Source: Asparagopsis taxiformis
Taxonomy: Eukaryota > Rhodophyta > Florideophyceae > Bonnemaisoniales > Bonnemaisoniaceae
Length of the DNA stretch: 64,000 nucleotides
Direction of reading: 5' to 3'
Assembly (NCBI GenBank): GCA_030407315.1
Contig: JALQPE010001779.1
Location: forward strand, 22,070-86,069
The first letter of the stretch is position 1. Each line of letters opens with the position of its first letter. Below the pieces are notes generated by a model. It made no database searches. It had not been told where the DNA came from and saw only the letters and a list, made by a program, of their open reading frames with translations. This document shows, in pieces, positions 45,750-55,747 of this stretch. The translations under genes and the position numbers were made by a program.

Positions 45750-48047
45750 GTCGTTCCTAGGTTAGTTCGTAGGCCACGTCGGCTCTAGCATCGTATTGCT
45801 TCGTAAACTTCGTCTTTTTTCTTTGCGTAATCGCATGGCTCCGTTGAGCTTCGTAATTTGCGTTTGGCAGGTCGTCTGCAGCAGAGGAGGGGTTTAGCGT
45901 TAAGCCCCTCCCCACAATTTTTTTGTTGTGGCGTCTACCCCGTCGGGTGTCGTAAGGCTTACGTAGCCCGTGTTTCGAGTTCGCGGCGGCGCGTGCCCGT
46001 TGGCAGGTTCGTAACACACGCAATTATTCGGCAAAGCGGCGGCGCGTAGCGGCGGCTTTTCACTGCGAGTGGTACGTTAACCTCGATCTTAGAGCCCGTT
46101 GGCGTGCGTATCATTTTGTAACTATCTCGGAATTCGTTTCCGCCGTCGTTCCTCGTGCGGATAACCCCGTCGGGTGTCGAATTCCGTTGAGCATTCGAGC
46201 TCCTTAGCGCGTAGCACATCGGTGCCCATTTTAATTTGCTCCGATGAGCTGGGCGAAAATTTCGTCGAACGTCAGACCGACGGGCGTGTGAGTCGGTTTG
46301 ACGTTCTACGCCGTGGCGTGTATGTAGTAATTCGTCGCAGTACGTTGCGGTTTCGTTGACGACGTGGTGGCCGGCGGGCTTGGCTTTTCGTATAGCCGTT
46401 GACGTCATTAGCGCCGTCGCGCTTCGCGTTGCCGCGGCTTCACGTTGGCCAGTGGCGTTATCATTTTGTAACTATCTCGGAATTCGTTTCCGCCGTCGTT
46501 CCTCGTGCGGATAACCCCGTCGGGTGTCGAATTCCGTTGAGCATTCGAGCTCTCTGGCACGTAGCACGTCGGTGCCAATTTTAATTCGCTCCGGTGAGCT
46601 GGACGGAAAATTCGCTAAGCGTCAGGCCGACTCGCGCGTGAGTTGGCTTGACGCTTCACGCCGTTGCGTGTACGCGGTAGTGCGTCGTGGTGCGTCGCGG
46701 TTCCGTAGACAACGTTTTTGCCGGCGGGCTTGGCTTTTCGTATAGCCGTTAACACCGTTAGCGCCGTCGCGCTTCACGTTCCCGCGGCTTCACGTTAGCC
46801 GGTGGCGCAATCGTTGCGCTAGTCCGCTTCGTGTGGTGGCGTCGTTCGCCGCGGCGTCCGAGGAGCGTTTCGTTAGCTCATTCGTTATGTGGTGCGACGT
46901 GCACCTGGGCATACGTAATGCTCGCCCTCTACGCCGTTGCGTAATTCCGTTTATTCGACTTGCGAACCCGACGGGGACGCGATTGACGCAGTCGCTTCGC
47001 ATGCCCGCGGGCGTTTGAGGCTGTTACGTGAGCCAACTTTTCGTCGGCTTGTTGCCTTCAGCTGTGCCGTTTACGTTGGCTACCAGCTTGTACGCCGTTG
47101 CGTATTCGTGTTTCGTTACGTGCGTTCGACTGGCCGGCGGGCTTTTCGCTTTCGCGCGTCGTTCGTTATGCCCGCGTGGCAGGACACCGTTGTGTCGTTC
47201 CGTGGTTGCCGTACGGGGCTACCGCGTTCGGCGTCGTGCCTCACGATGGCGATACGGTTCGCCGTCCGTCGTCGCGGCCTCGTTGGCTCGTCTTTCGCAC
47301 GCTTTACTCGCGCGCTTCGTGCGCTGAGACCCGTTGGTCTAATTCGTCGGCTAACGTATAGCTTCGTTCCGCTTCGTGCGGGGAGTTTCGTAATGAGGCC
47401 GTTGCCATCTTCGCTGGGGACGCGTCCGTCCTACGTCGTTTCTCCGCCTACCGGCGTCACGTTGCCGTTAGCTCGCGAGCTGTTGGCGTTGACCTCGTTG
47501 GTCGATGCGACTCGTTGTCAGCGGCTGTCCACGGGGACGTACGATGGCTCACGTGACATGCCAAAATTACGAAATTTTCGGGGCGCGCGTGTCCCGAGAT
47601 TTGGCCGGATTAGCGCACTGTAATCGGCCCGATTTTTCGTACCGTGCGTCCATGGCCCGCTGGCCCAAGTATAATTTTTCGCGCGAAAAATCTGACGTGT
47701 TGTCCGTCCGTGGCCCGTGGTGTCGTCACCTTTGCCCGTGGGACGGTCAACACTGTCGAGCCAGTCGTGGCTCTTCACATCGTGTGAATCGTCCGCGCGT
47801 GGACTCGTCGTCCAATCTTTCGTTGGCGCTCGTGCCTCCACCAACGTATGGTGTCGAAAACGAAAAGAGCGACGGCTCTAGCACGCATCGCGCCCCCCCA
47901 ACGCAAGGGTGGACGTCCCGGCCACTCGTTGTGCCTTCGCTTCTCGTTCGTGCGGCTCGTCGCCTTCGTTTGTTGCATCGTGCAACGTCGCGCACGCGTG
48001 CGCTTAACCCGACGCTCGTGTGCGTTTTCGGGGGCCGTCGTGGCCTT
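45750..48047. other. rest of the chromovirus 3' region
   Basis: GC-rich without supported genes. Contains the 350-bp direct duplication described separately. Many ORFs here are shadows of GC-rich, stop-poor sequence. Confidence 0.5.
46111..46810. repeat. 350-bp tandem direct duplication
   Basis: Unit 1 46111-46460 and unit 2 46461-46810, both starting TCATTTTGTAACTATCTCGG. Many point differences, so the duplication is older than the present insertion. Confidence 0.85.
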
Positions 48048-51000
48048 TCACGTTGTTGCTCGTCGCACGCGTGCGAAGTATCGAGAGACGCTCTCTTCAG
48101 ATACGTTCCGGCGGGGTTCCCACGTAGGGTTACGATACCCGACCCACTTCACGAGGAAGTCTAACGTTCCGTCCTCGTTCACGCGGTGGTTGAGTAGGTC
48201 GTCTACTACATACGCTGGACCGTCGCGGTTCTTGTCGAGGTCTGCCTCGGTGGCATCGTATGGCTCCGGCGGGGGCGCGTTCGCCGGCGTTGGCGCGTAC
48301 GCAACGCGGTCCGAGTTGACACGTTCAACTACGTCTCCTCGTTGGATGACGAACGTTCGTACGTCGTTACGTAGTACGCGGAACGGTCCCAACGCGTGGT
48401 TGCCGAGCTTCGTGCCCTTCGTGGTCCCGTCCGTCGGGTCGATGAATACGTATTCTCCCGCGCGGATGTTTCGATTCGAGACACGGACTCGTTTGTCGAA
48501 ATTTCGTTTATAACGTGCCTGCGCGGCCTTCAGCGTTCGATACGCATTGTCCATCGTTGTGGCGAGCTCACGAACGTAAGTGGCTCGCCCTCCCCCGTCG
48601 GGTAGTTCGCGGTTCGTTACCGACGTGTGTAGCGCCAACGGTGGCGGTGGATTCGTGAGAATCAAATCGAAGGGCGTCGTGCCCGTGCTCGAATGCACAT
48701 GCGTGTTGTACGCAAACGTTAACGCCGATGCGTATCGATCCCAGTCGTTCTGGTTTTCGTTCACGTAATTGCGCAGCATCGCCAGGATCGTCCTGTTGTA
48801 GCGCTCCACCTGCCCGTTCGTTTGGGGGTGGTACGTCGACGTAAAGACGTTCGTCACGCCGATTTCGTTGCAGACGCGCTGGAAAAACTTAGCAGCGAAC
48901 TGCTTTCCGTTATCGCTTATGAGCGTCCGTGGGGGTCCATACGAGAAGACCCACGCGTTGACGAACGCGCTCGCCACGTTGGCGGAATCGATATTTCGTA
49001 GAGGTACGACTCTAGTCAGCTTCGTGAAGCGGTCCGTTATCACGAGGATAAATCGGTTACCACGCGTGGTCTTCGTAAGCGGACCTAGTATGTCGATACA
49101 TAGGTCTCGCAGCGGCTCCGTAGCCGGAAATAAACGTAACGGGTTCGTCCGTTTGCGAAGCTTCACGCGGTTCTTCGCACATCCAACGCAGTTTCGTACC
49201 GTTGCGTGGATGTCGGCGGCCATCGCGGGCCAGTAGTACGTCCTCCGTAGGGTATAGTACATACGCGTTTGCCCGGGATGTCCAGCGAGGACGTGGTGGT
49301 GCGTTAACTCCAGCAGCCGCGGCCGTAACGAAGCCGGCACAACGATTTGTGTACGTTCCTCACCGTGAGGGTTCCGGCGTCGGAGTAAGCCATCGTGGCC
49401 TTCGAAGAATGCAGCGTCCTGCGTCTCGGACTGTCGTGTCAGTATCGTTTGACAGAACGCGTCCTCGCGTTGAGCTTCGATAAGCTCGTCCCTCGTAATG
49501 GGAAGCTGAACGTCAGCTGGTGGCACGCGTGCCGAATCGTCTTCGGCAGCGCGCTGTTCGTCGAGGAAATCCGGTTCCTCGTCGAGAACGTCATCGAGCG
49601 TCGCGTCGCGGTTGAACTCGAGGCCATCGTGGCCAGCCGTCGTGGCCGATGTTCGTTCATCACGAGTCTCGTTCGACGGGTCGTCGTGACCCCTGGCATT
49701 CGTTGCCTTTTTACGTACGGACGTCGTTCGTCCTTGCCCATTTCGTGTGGGTTGTCGCCGACTGCGAGTCGTCACGAGGACCGCGTCCCCGTACGATGGT
49801 ACGTCATCGTCGACGGGTCGACCGTCGTCATACGTAGATATCACACGTGATAAAGCGTCAGGTACCTGGTGCACGCGCCCAGGCCTGTACGTGACTTCGA
49901 AATCGAATTCGGCAACGCGTAGCCTCCATCGTAGTAGTCGTCCGGACGCGTCCGTCAACGTCATCAGCCAACGTAAGGCTTCGTGATCCGTACGTACGGT
50001 AAATCGTTGACCCTCTACGTAGGGTCGGAGCGACGTTATCGCCCAAACGACGGAGTAACACTCGCGCTCCGTTGCCGAGTAACCGCGTTCGGTTTCGTTG
50101 AGGGTCTTCGACCAGTACCCAATCGGCACCCATTCGTTGGGTTTATCTTCGTTCTGCTGTTGGAGCAACGTAGCTCCCAGCTGATACGCCGACGCGTCGG
50201 TATCGATCATGAACGGACGTCCCGCCTTCGGAAGGTGCAATACTGGTGGCGACACCAGTATTGTCTTCAACGTTTCGAACGCATTCGTTTGCGAGTCCGT
50301 TGGGTTCGTCCAATCGGGGGAAGCGTCCTTCTTCAACATCGTGTTGAGTGGCCGAGCGATCTCGGCATACGCCTTTACGAAACGGCGGTAAACGTTGGCC
50401 GCGCCCAAAAACGATCGACATTGCGTCTTGTCGCGTGGGAACGTAGCCGTACGAAAGGCTTCCTTGTTCCGAGCTGCGACGTGCAGCTTCCCTGGGGTAA
50501 TCACGTGCCCCAGGTAGTCAACTCGTGGTTGAAAGAACGAGCACTTCGTGAGCTTTAACGTTACTCCCGCTGCGCGTAGCAGGGAAAGCACCTGGTCAAC
50601 GTGACCCAGGTGAGACTCGAGGTCTTTCGAAAAGACGATTACGTCGTCTAAGTAGACCAGGCACGATTGCCAACGTACTCCGGAGAGGATGATGTCCAAC
50701 GTCCGCTGAAACGTAGCGGGGGCATTTCGTAGCCCGAATGGCATTCGCACGTAGCGATACGTTCCCATGAAAGACGTAAACGTTGTCTTATCACGGTCCT
50801 CGGCGGAGACGGGCACTTGCCAGTAACCGGCGTTACAATCGAGTGTCGTGAAGATGGCGGCGTCGCCCAACGAATCAAGGCAGTCTTCCATACGAGGAAG
50901 CGGGTACGAATCAGCGATCGTTTTCGCGTTCAAACGCCTGTAATCGACACAGAAACGTAAGGATCCGTCCTTCTTCGGCACCAACACGATTGGTGACGCC

Positions 51001-52598
51001 CATTCGCTGGACGCGGGTTCGATAACCCCTTCGTTGAGCATCTTCGTGATCTGCTCCTCGGCTATCGTACGTAAAGCCGGACCCTGACGATAGGGCATTG
51101 AACGTATGGGCCGCGTGCCCGGTTCGAGTTCGATTCGATGCTCCGTAGCATTGATTTCGCCGAGGCGTCCGCTCGTCCACATTGACGAATGTGTAGCTAG
51201 CATCTCGTTGATGCGCTTTCGTAAATCCTCGTCGTCGAGGTGCGACAAATCGATTGTCGACTGCCAATCCGTGGCGGGGTCGTTCCCCTTTTCGTTGACC
51301 ACCGGGTCTGGCGTTTCGTCGCCCAACCCGTTCGTAGTTGTCCGCGTCGTCGCGTCGACTAGCGGTAGGTTCAAAACCTTCGCGAGGGCTTCGCCGCCCT
51401 CACGCTTGAGTGGGACGATTCCCAACGGGGAGCGTACCGCGTACGCAATCGTCGCGCCTTTCGGCAATTCGCGGTCCTTCTTCGTGAAGTTCGACACGAT
51501 AATAGAGAACGTCTCTCTCGGTCCTACGTCGACCACTCCGTTGGCTATGCGCAGCCCATGCCGGAATTGCACCGACGCTTTCGGTTCGAGGAACACGAGT
51601 CCGGTCGCATCCGTCGTCACGTTGACGGTCCGTTGCGACATCGCCGGTACACGCGTGTACTTCGTCAGGCGAACCGAGAACGTTCGGCTCGGCCTATTCG
51701 AGGCCGCGTTACGCTCGCGGCGTTTCGGGGGCTCCACGTTTGGATTCGTCTCCTCCCCCTCCTCGTACGGAGTCGTCGTATCGCCCTCCGCGATAATGGG
51801 TATCGTATCCCCCCGATGGAGGTCGATTGTCTGCGCTCGACAGCGTATAGCATCGACATGCTTCGACATGAACGACGTGCCCATTATAACGGGGACAGCC
51901 AGCGTGTTGGCTACGAAGAATTTTACGCGGAACAGCGAGTTCCCCAGCCTGACACGAAGCAGGATGGCGCCTTCGATAGGCAAACGTCGCCCGTTGGCGT
52001 CTCCGAGCTTCGGCAGCTCTTCGTCACGTAGACAGCGGTCGACCCAGTCGTAGGGTAGTAAACTTGTTCGTATCAAGTTGTAGCCGCTGCACGTATCCAT
52101 CGCGATGGTAATCGCCCTCATCACGTTGAGGTCTAGTCCGATCGTTCCGGACACGATATAATGCTTCGACGCAAGTAGGCACGTATGCCCGTCGAGGACC
52201 AACGGTTCGGTCCTGACCGGCGCGCGGTCTACGTCTTCGCTAGCGGTTCGTCGCTTCACCGTATGAGCCCGTATGGCTTCTTTTGCGTCGACACGCTTCG
52301 TATAAGCCGCGTGCTTGGCTTTCTCGCGCTCGGAAGCGTCGTGCTTCCGGGTAGCGCGTCTCGCTCGTCTGCGAGGCTTCCTCTTCGTGTGAGGTTCGTT
52401 CGTCCCGTCGGACTTCGTTTCTTCCCCCACGTCGGGTGTCGTGTGACTCGAGTTGGCCTTCGCGGCCGTGAGCTTTACGTAACTCTCGTTCATCGGTGAG
52501 CCTGCGGAGGACCAATCATCGACGTCGGTCGTCCCCCTTTTACGTAAGGGTTCAGGCGATGTGGGTGGCTCGTGACCTACATCGCCTGGTCGTTTCCC
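48048..52598 (-). CDS. pol: chromovirus pol polyprotein
   Basis: Open from upstream of 52637 (no ATG; the first listed codon there is GTG) to TGA at 48048; expected to be made as Gag-Pol by -1 shift at 52592-52598. Numbering from 52637, 1,529 residues: aspartic protease with DTCSG at 181-185; reverse transcriptase with RFCVDYRRLN at 561-570 and catalytic YLDD at 662-665; RNase H with IDTDAS (811), TERE (856) and RTDHEA (882); integrase zinc finger with His near 1113-1120 and CVGC at 1150-1153; integrase core D1182, D1242, E1278 with the D-35-E spacing; GPF module near 1417; and a C-terminal chromodomain at ~1475-1522 (YVVDDLLNHR, then FLVKWVGY, then TWEPRRN). All catalytic residues are present. 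The chromodomain places it in the chromovirus branch of Ty3/gypsy and suggests integration guided by histone marks (family knowledge). Confidence 0.95.
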   Translation of the reverse strand, partial: GKRPGDVGHEPPTSPEPLRKRGTTDVDDWSSAGSPMNESYVKLTAAKANSSHTTPDVGEETKSDGTNEPHTKRKPRRRARRATRKHDASEREKAKHAAYTKRVDAKEAIRAHTVKRRTASEDVDRAPVRTEPLVLDGHTCLLASKHYIVSGTIGLDLNVMRAITIAMDTCSGYNLIRTSLLPYDWVDRCLRDEELPKLGDANGRRLPIEGAILLRVRLGNSLFRVKFFVANTLAVPVIMGTSFMSKHVDAIRCRAQTIDLHRGDTIPIIAEGDTTTPYEEGEETNPNVEPPKRRERNAASNRPSRTFSVRLTKYTRVPAMSQRTVNVTTDATGLVFLEPKASVQFRHGLRIANGVVDVGPRETFSIIVSNFTKKDRELPKGATIAYAVRSPLGIVPLKREGGEALAKVLNLPLVDATTRTTTNGLGDETPDPVVNEKGNDPATDWQSTIDLSHLDDEDLRKRINEMLATHSSMWTSGRLGEINATEHRIELEPGTRPIRSMPYRQGPALRTIAEEQITKMLNEGVIEPASSEWASPIVLVPKKDGSLRFCVDYRRLNAKTIADSYPLPRMEDCLDSLGDAAIFTTLDCNAGYWQVPVSAEDRDKTTFTSFMGTYRYVRMPFGLRNAPATFQRTLDIILSGVRWQSCLVYLDDVIVFSKDLESHLGHVDQVLSLLRAAGVTLKLTKCSFFQPRVDYLGHVITPGKLHVAARNKEAFRTATFPRDKTQCRSFLGAANVYRRFVKAYAEIARPLNTMLKKDASPDWTNPTDSQTNAFETLKTILVSPPVLHLPKAGRPFMIDTDASAYQLGATLLQQQNEDKPNEWVPIGYWSKTLNETERGYSATERECYSVVWAITSLRPYVEGQRFTVRTDHEALRWLMTLTDASGRLLRWRLRVAEFDFEVTYRPGRVHQVPDALSRVISTYDDGRPVDDDVPSYGDAVLVTTRSRRQPTRNGQGRTTSVRKKATNARGHDDPSNETRDERTSATTAGHDGLEFNRDATLDDVLDEEPDFLDEQRAAEDDSARVPPADVQLPITRDELIEAQREDAFCQTILTRQSETQDAAFFEGHDGLLRRRNPHGEERTQIVVPASLRPRLLELTHHHVLAGHPGQTRMYYTLRRTYYWPAMAADIHATVRNCVGCAKNRVKLRKRTNPLRLFPATEPLRDLCIDILGPLTKTTRGNRFILVITDRFTKLTRVVPLRNIDSANVASAFVNAWVFSYGPPRTLISDNGKQFAAKFFQRVCNEIGVTNVFTSTYHPQTNGQVERYNRTILAMLRNYVNENQNDWDRYASALTFAYNTHVHSSTGTTPFDLILTNPPPPLALHTSVTNRELPDGGGRATYVRELATTMDNAYRTLKAAQARYKRNFDKRVRVSNRNIRAGEYVFIDPTDGTTKGTKLGNHALGPFRVLRNDVRTFVIQRGDVVERVNSDRVAYAPTPANAPPPEPYDATEADLDKNRDGPAYVVDDLLNHRVNEDGTLDFLVKWVGYRNPTWEPRRNVSEESVSRYFARVRRATT
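52553..52598 (-). promoter_or_regulatory. -1 ribosomal frameshift signal at the gag-pol junction
   Basis: Minus strand: slippery G GGA AAC in gag frame at 52598-52592, 3 nt spacer (GAC), then CAGGCGATGT pairing perfectly with ACATCGCCTG around a 16-nt loop (stem bases 52588-52579 and 52562-52553). The gag TAG (52579-52577) overlaps the end of the first stem half and the loop. pol is in exactly the -1 frame. The spacer is shorter than the usual 5-9 nt, which partial melting could correct. Confidence 0.8.
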
Positions 52599-54979
52599 GG
52601 CGCGGGGCCGTTCGACACGTTGTCGTCGTGAGCCCACGAAGCTCGTTCGTCATCGTGACTCGTTTCCACCTCGAGTGGCGTTTCGTCAGCGGAGGTCGTC
52701 ACGTAGACTCCGCTGCGGCCATTACGCTGGCCATTCCGTTCGTTCGCCCACGGGCGGGGGTCACGTCGGTCATTACGAAAATCGCCGCGGCGCCTGTCGA
52801 AGGGCCTTCCCCCGTCACGATTGGGGTTTCGGAGTATCGTAGGCGGCGTGCCGTACCTCCGCGGGGTCACGTTCCCTCGCTCGCCAGGTCGTTCCTGGTT
52901 ACGTTTAGCCATTCGTTGGCGGAAGTACTCAGCCTGACGTGGGTTGCTCTTCACGTGGAAGAGGTAGTACTTGTACGCGAAAAAGATCCGTTGATCTGGC
53001 GTCAGACGCGGACACGTAAACGTCGAGTGGCCATCTTCGCGGCATGACCAACACGACAGCGTCCAGTAATCATTCGGGATTACGGAGTGCGCCAATTGCG
53101 TCTGCTCGCTCGTGAGCTTCGGCACGTCCTCGCATGGACGGTTCAATCGAGCTTCGAGCTCGTCCGGCTTTTCGTTTGCCGTTTTCGTATCGTTGGGCGG
53201 CGGCCCGTTCGTGAAGAGGATCGCCTCCAAATTCTCGGCAACGTGAACCGCAGCGAGCGACACGTCGTCGTCGTCCCTCGCGGGGATGTTCAGGTTACCA
53301 TCGTGGTAACTGGGCTCGTTAGCCCGTTCATTACGTAAGTACGCGGACTCATCGTAGTCCGCGAACTTCCTCGACTCGTGGTCGGAAATAGCCAACGTAG
53401 GCTTCACCGGAAACCGCACTTTCGGTTTCGCGGCTGACGCGACAGCTGCCGTACGTGCACGGAAGGTCGTTCCTTCGGCCGTCGCCAATCGTCTCACAAC
53501 GGTGAGGTCGTTCCTCTCTCGTTCGGGGAGTGACCGGAGTCGTTCCGTCACTGCTGCCCGCGTCGAGGGCAGCAACCCACGTACGTAGTGGTGAACGAGG
53601 AGTCGATCCGTAAACACGTAGTTACACGCCCGCGTGGCGGTGTCGAGTCTATCAGCGTACTGATTCTCGTCCTCGTTAGGACTCTGCGTGATCATCGTGA
53701 CCTTTTCGTAGGCCTCCTGCAGCACGTCGTCTTGCAGGTATCGTTTGATCAACGCGTTGATTACGTGAGGCCACGAGAACCTCTTCGTCGGATCAGTCGT
53801 GATCACACCAGTCGTACACTGGGAATCGTAGAACCGTCGGGCGTCCCCTTCGAGGAAGAAGTGCAGCGCACGTACTGCCACTCCCTCGCACACTCCGAGT
53901 GTGCTGAACCCATCACGTATTTGGGCGAGGAATCCGAGTAACGTAATCGGATTCCGGCCGGAGAACGGCTTCAACGTAGGGAAAAGTCCCTCCAGCTCAC
54001 GTTTGAGCTTGTGTACGCTTTGACTCTCGTTCACGTAGAGATGTTCACGTACATCGTTAAGTCGGTACATGCGGTACGATACCACGTTCGCAAATGCGTC
54101 GAGCATTGTCGTGTGCTCTGCCAACGCGTGGCAAACGGGTCCGAGGGCGTTCCCTGGTAAGCGTACCGCGTCGGCACGTTCGTTTTCGTGGACTCGCGTG
54201 TCCGTCGTGCCGAACGTACCCAGCCACGGAATGTACGTTTCACGTGGCGGGGGAGCTCTCGTATCGAATTGCGCAGCACGTGCTGCGTCCGCCGACCGCG
54301 CGTGGTCTGGCGTATCGTTAAAACGTAATTGCCTTCGTGGCGTCTCGTCGGGGTGGGCGATGGCTCGTTGCACTGTCGCCCCCCTTCCGTACGTTGTCGG
54401 GGTCGTCGGACCGGGTGTTGGTGGGTATCCTCCCGGAACGGCCGGGGAGGATTGCGAGTTATAGGCGCGCGAGCCTTCGTAATTCGGATCGCTTCCGCTC
54501 GGCGGAGCGGAACGTCCGGCGACGATTTCGTTGAATACTACGACAAACGAGTCGAGTCTTCCCTCCACGGCGGAGAGGCGGTTTCGTAAACCTTCGTTTT
54601 CCCGTTCGAGGGTCGCTGAGCGTTCACGTAACGCACGAGCTTCGCGCTCCGAGACTCCGAGTCTCTGCCTTACGGCTTCGTCGACGGCCGCGTCGCTCGC
54701 CCTTTCGATGTGACCTCGAAGGTCTTCGTACACTACACGTAGTGCCGTGGGAGTCACGTTCCCTTCGTTGAGCTGACCGCGCGTTGCGGGGTCCATACTC
54801 ACGGACTCAAACGGGCTTACCGTACGTGGTAGCTGGCCGATCGCCTCGATATCCGGCGGGATAGATCGATCAGTCGCGAAGATCGCTTCTGCTGACAAGG
54901 CCACGTCGGCTTCGGCGTCCGCTGACGTTGGCAACGGTTGCCTGGGCGACGCGCTGGAATTCGACACAGCGTAATTCAT
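52577..54979 (-). CDS. gag: chromovirus gag
   Basis: 800 residues from ATG at 54979 (MNYAVSNSS); the same ATG begins the relative at 61708, and the upstream TTG at 55033 is rejected. Residues ~1-300 are low-complexity with a coiled coil near 110-150 (ERENEGLRNRLSAVEGRLD). Residues ~340-480 form the Retrotrans_gag capsid region (LIKRYLQDDVLQEAYEKV, DENQYADRLD). A CCHC zinc knuckle, CWSCREDGHSTFTC, is at ~643-656, followed by an Arg/Asn-rich tail. It packages element RNA. It overlaps pol by the frameshift window. Confidence 0.93.
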   Translation of the reverse strand: MNYAVSNSSASPRQPLPTSADAEADVALSAEAIFATDRSIPPDIEAIGQLPRTVSPFESVSMDPATRGQLNEGNVTPTALRVVYEDLRGHIERASDAAVDEAVRQRLGVSEREARALRERSATLERENEGLRNRLSAVEGRLDSFVVVFNEIVAGRSAPPSGSDPNYEGSRAYNSQSSPAVPGGYPPTPGPTTPTTYGRGATVQRAIAHPDETPRRQLRFNDTPDHARSADAARAAQFDTRAPPPRETYIPWLGTFGTTDTRVHENERADAVRLPGNALGPVCHALAEHTTMLDAFANVVSYRMYRLNDVREHLYVNESQSVHKLKRELEGLFPTLKPFSGRNPITLLGFLAQIRDGFSTLGVCEGVAVRALHFFLEGDARRFYDSQCTTGVITTDPTKRFSWPHVINALIKRYLQDDVLQEAYEKVTMITQSPNEDENQYADRLDTATRACNYVFTDRLLVHHYVRGLLPSTRAAVTERLRSLPERERNDLTVVRRLATAEGTTFRARTAAVASAAKPKVRFPVKPTLAISDHESRKFADYDESAYLRNERANEPSYHDGNLNIPARDDDDVSLAAVHVAENLEAILFTNGPPPNDTKTANEKPDELEARLNRPCEDVPKLTSEQTQLAHSVIPNDYWTLSCWSCREDGHSTFTCPRLTPDQRIFFAYKYYLFHVKSNPRQAEYFRQRMAKRNQERPGERGNVTPRRYGTPPTILRNPNRDGGRPFDRRRGDFRNDRRDPRPWANERNGQRNGRSGVYVTTSADETPLEVETSHDDERASWAHDDNVSNGPAPGNDQAM

Positions 54980-55069
54980 AGACCGTCGTCTGTAGCGTAG
55001 CACGTAGCTTTTCGTTAACGTAAAAGAGCTCAACCTCGTTGGTTGTCGTTATGCTCGTAGCAACTTCTA

Positions 55070-55082
55070 GGTCGAGAGACCA
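55070..55082 (-). promoter_or_regulatory. primer-binding site of the chromovirus
   Basis: Minus strand TGGTCTCTCGACC, one base inside the 5' LTR. Its complement ends in CCA, as a tRNA 3' end should; the tRNA species is not identified. The same site follows the LTR at 61608. Confidence 0.65.
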
Positions 55083-55083
55083 G

Positions 55084-55742
55084 TGTGGAACCACGTTAGT
55101 TCTAGAAGTAGCTGGTACGAGCCACGGACACGCTGTCCTTAACGAAACGAAACGAGCAGTCCACCCGCTGGTGTTTTGACTGTATTGTTAGGTAGGAAGG
55201 TAGAGTGGTTAGCGAGTAGACACGAGCGTCACGACGCAACAATCCACGCGAGGATTACGTTAGCACACGAGGTGGTACGTCACCGGAGGCGCTCTCGACC
55301 AAGCCCGGAGGCACTACACGCAATCAGCCTTACGTGCGGCGATGGGTAGGGAGTACGCAGCTCGACGGAGACGAAGCCTCGTTAGGCAAAACGTAAACGT
55401 AAACGTAGAAGTCAGTCGTAGACTAGAGCCGTTGCTCGATCGTTGTCTTGTCCCCTTTCCCTCCCGGCACGATGCCAATACCTATATGGCCACGATGGCA
55501 TCGCTTTACAGTGTAAACACTGCTCGTAACGTCCCCGAATGGGAAAGGACCTTGTGGGTCACACGTAGGGACCCGTTGGTCCGTTGGCCGTTGCCAGTAC
55601 GTTCGTTGCACACGTGTGCCGGTTGCGCGCGCGCATGCGCCAGCAATGTTCGTTCATTGCTGTCGCCGGTCGTATCCGCCGAAATTCGAATTCCGCGGGA
55701 AACGTAAATATTTGCAATTTCGGAATTGCCACGTATACTACA
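55084..55742 (-). repeat. 5' LTR of the chromovirus
   Basis: 659 bp, same as 42268-42926 but for the one base noted. Expected to hold the promoter. Confidence 0.93.
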
Positions 55743-55747
55743 CCCGC
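55743..55747. repeat. target-site duplication CCCGC, right
   Basis: Pairs with 42263-42267. Confidence 0.9.

Larger units (their letters stand above)
42268..55742 (-). mobile_element. 13.5-kb Ty3/gypsy chromovirus, apparently intact
   Basis: LTRs of 659 bp at both ends (I see one difference, T/C near 42,707 and 55,523), 5-bp duplication, primer site after the 5' LTR, polypurine tract before the 3' LTR, and open gag and pol. All this points to a very young insertion. Order on the minus strand: 5' LTR 55742-55084, gag 54979-52577, pol in the -1 frame to 48048, a 5.1-kb 3' region, 3' LTR. The long 3' region is unusual and carries an antisense gag-like pseudogene. Confidence 0.95.

Noticed and set aside
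48396..54713. Many plus-strand ORFs opposite gag and pol
   Set aside because: Shadows of GC-rich coding sequence on the minus strand.
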